From Capitulum mitella (lineage: Eukaryota; Arthropoda; Thecostraca; Pollicipedomorpha; Pollicipedidae), in the NCBI GenBank assembly GCA_030062745.1, contig CP099839.1, positions 10,808,802-10,872,801 of the forward strand: a DNA stretch of 64,000 nt, written 5' to 3'. Each line of letters opens with the position of its first letter. The stretch's first letter is position 1. Shown here one piece after another: positions 56,901 through 64,000 of this stretch. A program made the translations under genes and the position numbers. The notes beneath the pieces were generated by a model. It was given only the letters and a program-made list of their open reading frames with translations. It was not told the DNA's origin and did no database searches.

Positions 56901-59900
56901 GGGTGCTATCCCAATATGAAATTTGGGGGAGAAAGCGTTCTTAGCACGGAAGTGATGATGCCCTCTATTTGTTGCATTCCAGATCATGCCGAACGTTTTT
57001 GCATGTTGTGCGTCAGGAAACGTTTCAGTTGTACATTATATAAGCTAACAGTTTGGAGCTAAATATCACATTTGTTAAGAATGTTAAGGGAAATTATGGC
57101 AAAATGCACTTTCATTCCATGTAAGTGATAGCGGTGTCTGTAATTTATGTGTATAGAAATGTCTGTCATCCCCTTTTACTTTTTCAGATCTATGACATTA
57201 TTAAGTGCGCAGATGTTTATTTACAATTTCTAAAAAAATTGGATGCCTGTGAAAATTGGTGACCACCTGTTCCCATCAGCAGAATCTGGCGGCTAAGGCC
57301 TCTCGAGTTTACGGAGCTGGTTTTGGACCCTAACCTTACGTGTTGTGGAGCTGGCGGAGATCCAGCGGGAGTCACGGCACTTACCAGCCTCCCGGCGTAA
57401 GGTTTCAAGCGATTATTCAAGCTCCATTGTTGTAATTTAAACGATTCAAACGACTATCGGCAACATCTCGAGTGCCAGATGCTTATTTGAGACTGGCACT
57501 CTCTGGAATTCCTGGAATGCTGTGTGTGACACAGGACCATCCGTGATTTCCTTACTTGGCGTAGCACACGAGCTCTTGGCTCCAGCAGCTTCAGAATAAA
57601 CGCACATTGAAAGCACTTCCGTTCGTCCAAGAGGACGATAGACTTGTCTGGCCTCCCGGCGGCGGCAAGCCTCCCAGAACGTCACACTTCCAGAGACAGC
57701 ATTAGACGACAGGAAGACCGCGCCGTGCGAAAGTCGTGCGCGGCCGGTTCAGTGTCGGCCTCGGTGACGGTGTCGTATTCAGGTCACGGCACGCGTTCAG
57801 CGCCGCCTGTCGCCGTGTGTGAGGCCTCTCCGGGTCGCCGGTGTCCGGTGCAGGACGCCTCGGCGCCACTTGTCACCGGCAGAGCGGCAGCGCAGCGCGG
57901 TCACCTGCAGCGCCGGCCGGGTGTCGCCGGCTGCAGACCGGCCGGAGATACCGTCGGCGCGGCGCCGGGCCTGCCTGCACGCTGCAGCGGCCCGCGCCAG
58001 GCCATCCATTGCCGGCCGGCGCGCTGCGTCTCGTCTCGCCCTGATGAAACCCCGATCCGGCCGGGCTGCGACGGAGCCGGCGCCGCCGCCAGCCTGACGT
58101 CGCGAGCCGGACCTGCGAGGACGCGGCCGGCGGTCGAGCCTCGGACGGCCGAGACGGTCCGAAACGTGCGCCGTGCTACGCCCCGTCAGAAGAGGACCTG
58201 AACCAGCAGTGCGGTGCTACACGTGTCCGCTGCTCTGCCACATGTCCTGCCATGTATCTGCCAACATCTGTCTGTCACAACAACACTGTCACAACAGGCG
58301 ACTGTAGAATGCACTATCCCGGCGTTGACTGCCTGAAGGTTTCCGAGTCCTCGCAGGTGGAGCCAGCGGCGTGCCGCTTCTCGCGAGGTGAAGCCTTTTC
58401 CCGTTATTGACCGCCTGAGCTGATGCCAAGGGGTTTGGCGGCGCGGGACGTTTTTCGTTCGCACAGCACGAATGCTGACTCCACAGCTGAAGGAGAACTG
58501 CCTGTGATGCCCGTATTCGACGTATGCAGAAAGATTGGCCCAATGACAGCGGAGAACGGTTATCATACGTCAGCACCATGTTTCGCGAGTAGGTTACTGA
58601 TGAGTTCCAGCTGCTCACCTCCTACGCTTTACCGCTGACGGTTTCCTTGCCCGTGCAAAAGGGCTGTGCTTTATCAAATACTAAACAAAAATCCAAGAGG
58701 AATGTCCTACAATATTTTTGAGTAAGCTCTGTGTTTAAGATCAAACCCAGCTTCCATGCCGTTCGTCACCCAGTAGTCAGTTCCATCGTGCTCAAGTCAA
58801 CCCAACTGATGATAGTGATATTTCGCCGGTCGATGTGCAGGAAACATTTCATAGCGTACGCGGCTATTCCCACTCTTCATAGTCGCTGACTGACTGCATC
58901 TGCTAGCAACAACAGCTAGCTCCGAAAGCCTGCAGTCAGAATCGTGCCTTCCAGCAATGTCTACATCTTGAGAGGATTCAGTGCTCCTGGATCGAAGAAC
59001 AAACGAAAGGGCCCAAAACGCGCCTAAACGTCATTGCCAAAGCGCGTCCACGACGTTCGCCAGAGGTGTGATCATTTTAGACGGCCGCACCCAATGCTTC
59101 CTCTGGTCTTACTTGCCTTACTTGCGCACAGGCACAGCGGGGGAGGGATGGCCAGCGCTCGGCCCCCTCTTAGGCCCGCATTTTTTGCGAAAATCATTGC
59201 ACATCGTCTTCCCGGCAGACGGTTTTCGTATGATTTCAATTCACACTGAGTTCCCCTCCTTAAGAAAATTTTGTCTGCTCCCCTGCTTTCGCGGGTGCTT
59301 TTTCGCCTCAAATGATACATCCGGATGACGACTAATATCATCACCGCTTAGCTGCTGATATTCCCGCTGAAATGCTAAGTCAGTCGTACAGCTCAGTTAT
59401 GGGTTCGTCCAGCATTTCTGGAGAATTTTCTAGTAGGTTTTGTCCGGTCGTGATTCTGATGGTGATGGTTACACACATGTGAGAAGGGCCGTTTTTAAAG
59501 TTTGTGGCATCAGAACCAATTTGAGGCTATTTCTTTCCATGTCGTATCACAAGGGCATGAAAAGAAACCTTAGATGTATGCTTAAATTTGTTCATTTGAT
59601 AGGGCCGCCGCCCCACCTGCTATGCGGACTCTCATAGCCACGATTACATGCTGGAAATCGCAGGGGCTGGGCCGCTAACCAGGCAGCAGCTCTACTCACG
59701 GTATCCGCGACCACAAGTGGCCTTGAGCATGGAGGCACTTAGCACCGATTGCATCACAGGATGCTGAGGTCATTGACCACTGGGTTCTCAGCCGTCCCGC
59801 ACATGACAGGCAACGGCGCTTCAAGGGCGAAATCCGCGCGCTTCGGTTTGCGGTTTCACCTTTGCTGATAATTGAAGTCCCAGCAACGCTTGCCTGGCGA

Positions 59901-61063
59901 TATTTGACACGTGTTCTTTCCAGCTGTTCGGCATCAACATTTGCTGGCGTGATAATTGCTTTTCGAGTTCTCTCCTAGACAGTGATGGACCGTGCACCGG
60001 CGGTTCTGGACTTTTTTTGGAGATGCACCGCCGTCGCTTGAAAAAAAGTTTGCCGTTAAAAACATGTTATGCTTGCTGCCGTAACATGGCATTGATTCAC
60101 AAGAGTCTGGACCCAATATCCCGTTTTTATAATCTCGAATGCCAGGAAGAAGAGAAAAGGTTAAGCCAGTCGTGCACCATACACTAGCAATGTTTTGTGA
60201 GACGGCGCTGTTATCACGTGCCTCCGAAACGCAGTAAGAATCATGTAACATTATCCCCAGTGTTGATATGAGTCAGCAACATGCTGCTGACGAGGTTTGC
60301 CCTGTACCGCACAAAGATTGTCTTCTCATATGAGTTGAATGGTCTGGTTTTAGATGACGCTTTTAACATCAGCTTCTGATGGTCATAATCACAAAAGCCC
60401 AAGGAACATTGCAAACTGGACTTCAAAGCGTTGAATGCTCGTCGGTGGGACAACGTGTTTCCATGACCATGATGAAACGTCACCGGCTGCTCCGGCCTCT
60501 GTCTCAAAGAACATTGAACTCAAGATTAATGAGTCACAGGCCCTTCTCTGCTGAGCTAACTTTGACTACGGCCGAAGTTCGAAACATATTTGCATGGGCG
60601 AGTTGCCGACAAAATGTATCGTCATTGATGGACGATCCATTAAAATCGCCCGCGATCTAAAAAAAAAATTGCTGGAAAACAAAAAAGCTAAGCGCAGCAA
60701 TCTGCTCGTTTTAAAGAATCATCGACAAAAGTGCGCTGTGACTGTCTACCCGTCGAAAAATTAATGAAGCGTAACATTTTGAAGTTTTGATTGGACCTAC
60801 AACTGTGAGTATTCGGAGTTATGGGGTCAAGTGTTTTCTGCATTCGCCAGAAAGTGGTTCACAGTAACAGTAACTAGACGACTAGGTGACAACAGTCGTA
60901 CACCACTTAAATAAGCAGATCTCTCGTTGTCCCAGTGACGGCTACGTCGCCTATACACACGCAGAATGTTCATATTTTTGTTTCAATGCGAAATGCCTAA
61001 GAAGAGTAGATACGATGGATGCAAGAACATCTTTTGCAAGATGTATGACAGCAAAGACTTGGG

Positions 61064-61096
61064 AATTTATTCAATCCCTTTTGGATTGAATAAATT
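61064..61096. other. Perfect 14-bp stem hairpin
   Basis: AATTTATTCAATCC at 61064-61077 is matched exactly by its reverse complement at 61083-61096 around a 5-base loop. It lies in AT-rich DNA 130 bases left of the piggyBac-type element. Role unknown. Confidence 0.7.
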
Positions 61097-61228
61097 ATAC
61101 AAGGACGTCTCCTTCGTGCCTTGCGTGTCCTGACTAATGAACGATGGAAGTGTCCAAACTGTAAACGTGCATTGGCCACCCTTCGTGACATAAAGCGATA
61201 TAGACTTAAATAGGGTACGGCTACTTAA

Positions 61229-62444
61229 CCCTATTCCCGGCAGGAGGGGGGGGGGGCGGAATCCGCCCCTCCTCGGGTTTTTTGCTTGGCAATTCTAGGC
61301 TTTTTAACGCAGCTTCACGAAACTTGGTGACTTTTCCTAGCTATTCTTTCTACGTGCCGTGACAAAATTTCAAAATTCTATTTTGCTCAGGGGCGGAGTC
61401 AGGCAACGTTTTTGGGAGGCACCTCAGGACATTTTTGGCCATGTCAAGGGTAAAAGGAAAATGTCTGCCAAACACAGAGTTTTTAAGATAGAACTCAAAA
61501 CTTTATATGGATGTATAGCTAAATAGTTGGGCAATGTGCGGATATAGTTTTGTTCTCCTGAGATCATTTTACAAGGTCAGGTCAAGGTCAAAAGTCAAAA
61601 TCTGTTTTTTTCGCTATAATTTCGGAGCCGTTTTTTCAAATACCAAACCCGGAACATATATGACGTAGAAGGGTGCCTTCTACTTGTTTACGAAGTTTCA
61701 GCTTGATATCAGGTCGGGTCACGGAGCTATGACCTAAAATGTCCCTGCGCGTACCTATATCGCAATAGCCATAAAACGAAATTTTTGAAATAGAGTGAAT
61801 TCAAATGATTGAAAACGTTTAAAGATAATATTAAATGCACAGGAGATCATTCCAAGTGACCCCAAGGTCACTGGAGGTCATTTAAGGTCAAAGGTCACAA
61901 GTTGATCTGAGAAACGTGTGACCATGACAGTTCCCCCTTTTTCATGTCCCTGGCACCGCCTATGCTAACATTATACAAACATTGTAATGCGATTTGTACT
62001 TCTTTAGTATAACATGACTAGCAGAAGCCAAAAAAGGGTGTTTGTCTCTTTTGTTCATCCAGTTATTAGAAAACTAATCCTCCTATTTTTGAAACCCTGT
62101 GAAAGCCCATGAATTTTCTCAAAATTTCAGATTTGGGGGTCCAAGGTAAAAGCACTATCCATAATCTCTCGATTGATGCCAGTTTCATTGAAATCGGTCC
62201 ATAAACAACGGAGTTATAAGAAGTCTAAAAGTACCCCCCATTTTGACATTTTTGCCCCCCTGTATCCACAAATTTCAAAATTTTGAAAATTTATTTTTAT
62301 AAAAATGTAGTTCACGTGACGGCAAGTCGATTACCGTTTGTTGCGATGAAATCGGACGAGTAGTTCTCGAGATCTCAGGGGGGGGGCCGAATCCGCCCCC
62401 CGTGCCGGGAATCGGCCATACCGTCTAGCCCTCCGGGAATAGGG
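61229..62444. mobile_element. Non-autonomous piggyBac-type element, 1216 bp
   Basis: The ends are inverted repeats CCCTATTCCCGG (61229-61240) and CCGGGAATAGGG (62433-62444), flanked by TTAA on the left (61225-61228) and TTGA on the right (62445-62448). TTAA followed by CCCTA is the piggyBac signature, and one flank has mutated. Just inside each end is a G-run followed by a CGGAATCCGCCCC-type palindrome (61250-61276 and 62379-62400). The interior has no open frame of note; it contains AGGTCA-rich stretches around 61570 and 61860-61900. Confidence 0.65.
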
Positions 62445-63179
62445 TTGAGACACAGGAGAAATTTGCAGGAGGTCACATTGAAACTACGTAATGAATTTTG
62501 AGAGATGGTTTAGATCAGAAATAGGTTTCTTAGACTGATAAATCAGTTGAGGAGCTTACATCTGGGGGAAAGTTTCCGGCCCTCGGCTCAGCCTTACCGA
62601 TCATTTGTACAAAACGACACCCCTGACCATGAGCAGAAGCCACAGGCTTTCGATGACTTTAACCACTGCACCCCCGTCGACGGACTCTGAGATCTTGCCA
62701 CGAGTGACACTGTCGTTCTCTTCCGTGTCTTTCTAACGGTCGCCTGCGTGGCGTCTGGCTGGGTGACGTAAGTTTCGTTTAGCTGTCAGGCGCCGGACCT
62801 CCCCGTCCGCTGTCTGTGAGTGGGGCAGGGGCGGATCCAGGATTTCGCCAGGGGAACGAATGGTCAGCATGGGGTGCCCTCCAGACCGGGGTCTTGCCCC
62901 ATTTTTCACCATTCCCATATTAAAAAACGTGAATCCGCGCAGGTCCAGGAGGAATTATTTGATGTAATGTAGGGCTTTTACCATATACAGCAGCCGAAAC
63001 AATTCAAATGCGCCACCTTATTAAAAAAAAATATCGCGTTTTGTTACCGTACAAAGTGGCCGAAATGTGGCACAAAAGGCGGCATTTAACGAGATTGGGT
63101 CCCTGCCTCTGTATGAAATATGGTACCGTGTACGTACCGGGTCCGGGAGACCTTCTGCCTTGCGTAGTTTCAAGAGACT

Positions 63180-64000
63180 TTTTTGCCAGCTTAGGTTAGG
63201 CTCCCTCTTTCTTTTACAGGGACACTTTCGGTGATCTCGGGCTGTCTGTCGTGTCAGGGTCCCTCTAGCGGTCTCATGCTCCTTTTGCAGTTTCTCATGT
63301 ATCTCGGGACGTCTCAGGCGCCCCTTTGGCAGTTTTAGGGCACCTCGACAGTTTCAGGGAGCCATCTGGCAGTTTCAGGGACGCTTAAGCAATCTCGGGT
63401 GCCCTCCTGTCGTCTCTAGGACATTTTTTTCATCATCCAAGGATCCCCTGAGGCAGTAACAAAGGGCCCTGTATGAGTATCCCTCTCTCTGCCGTGACAG
63501 AGGCACTTCTGGCAATCCTCAAGGACCTTTGGTCGTTTCGGGAACTATTTGAAGGTTTCAAGGTTTAGATAGTTTCATGGGCCCCTATTGCTGGAAGACT
63601 GCTAGTTAGCACCCCCAGACGCCCCTCTTTAAGAGTCTCAGTGGACCCTGCCTAAGTGCCCCTGTTGTCTCTGGGGAACATTTTGGCCGCCACAGGGGCC
63701 CTCTGGAAGTTGCAAGAGACCTTTTTAGCGATTTCAGGGCCCCTATACAGTGTCAGAGGTCCTCTTAATGTCTCCGGTAGTCTCCATGGTTGTGTCAGGG
63801 GTCTTCCCCCGCTACATGCGGTATATCTGGCAGTCTTAGGGTCCCTCTAGCCGTATTAGGGGCCTTTGTTGGCGCTTCAGGGGCCTCACTGGCTGCCTTA
63901 ATGGCACCATTTCCGTACCAGAAGACCATCTAATACACTGAAGGGCCGTCTGGCCGTCCAGGGCCCCCGTACCGTTTTGCTTGGTTATTGGGGCTTAGGG
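63180..64000. repeat. Degenerate minisatellite, runs off the window
   Basis: Irregular units of about 26-32 bases built on CTCTGGCAGTTTCAGGGACCC repeat to the end of the window (for example near 63330, 63370, 63660, 63720 and 63840). Open frames within are repeat-driven and not coding. Confidence 0.7.

Larger units (their letters stand above)
54987..64000. other. No supported gene (right end of window)
   Basis: Nine kilobases upstream of CYP315A1. 54987-55330 is GC-rich and probably promoter or 5' leader of that gene. 57.6-58.2 kb is another CpG-rich block without family motifs. The rest is AT-richer, with a retroelement remnant, a piggyBac-type element, a hairpin and a minisatellite listed separately. 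No tRNA or rRNA was recognised. Confidence 0.5.

Noticed and set aside
60886..61200. Overlapping small frames on both strands with Cys/Lys-rich peptides
   Set aside because: No recognisable domain; they end in the hairpin and are equally open on both strands.

Overview
This is a window of an arthropod nuclear genome, most likely a crustacean. The signs are spliced genes with GT-AG introns, the Halloween-family P450 CYP315A1 (shadow), TTAGG-like interstitial motifs, mariner and piggyBac-type elements, and very GC-rich exons set in more AT-rich non-coding DNA. I did not try to name the species. Nothing suggests bacterial DNA, an operon or CRISPR.

Layout. Positions 1-8395 hold no gene I can support. 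Gene 1 (+, coding 8417-18802, 13 exons, 833 residues) encodes a domesticated ISXO2/IS1595 (Merlin-related) transposase-like protein with C-terminal zinc fingers. Its last exon lies in a segment present twice (16460-17210 and 18199-18870), which gives two possible terminal exons. After a 467-base gap comes FBXO21 (+, 19270-40983, 11 exons, 720 residues), an F-box protein with a SirB1/transglutaminase-like core and a YccV/HspQ-like domain. Its intron 9 holds a foldback-like inverted repeat (about 28.7-32.4 kb) made of about 145-base tandem units, with a 1341-bp mariner inserted in it. Its intron 10 contains a complete, apparently intronless WDR17 gene on the opposite strand (39148-35491), interrupted by one extra base at about 37477. 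CYP315A1/shadow (-, 54986-42374, 6 exons, 533 residues) lies convergent to FBXO21. From 54987 to 64000 I see no supported gene, only a degraded LTR-retrotransposon fragment, a 1.2-kb piggyBac-type non-autonomous element and a degenerate minisatellite running off the end.

For the three spliced genes every exon-exon junction was checked by hand for splice dinucleotides and codon phase. The summed exon lengths are exact multiples of three (2502, 2163 and 1602 nt including stop). The genes do not form an obvious pathway: a probable nuclear zinc-finger protein, a ubiquitin-ligase subunit, a WD-repeat protein and a mitochondrial ecdysteroid hydroxylase.

The most unusual features are: (i) the catalytically dead transposase-derived gene with a duplicated terminal exon carrying SUMO-type motifs; (ii) minisatellites that repeat the 3' splice junction itself in two FBXO21 introns, with a related pyrimidine-CAG array in a CYP315A1 intron; (iii) WDR17 nested as a single exon inside FBXO21.
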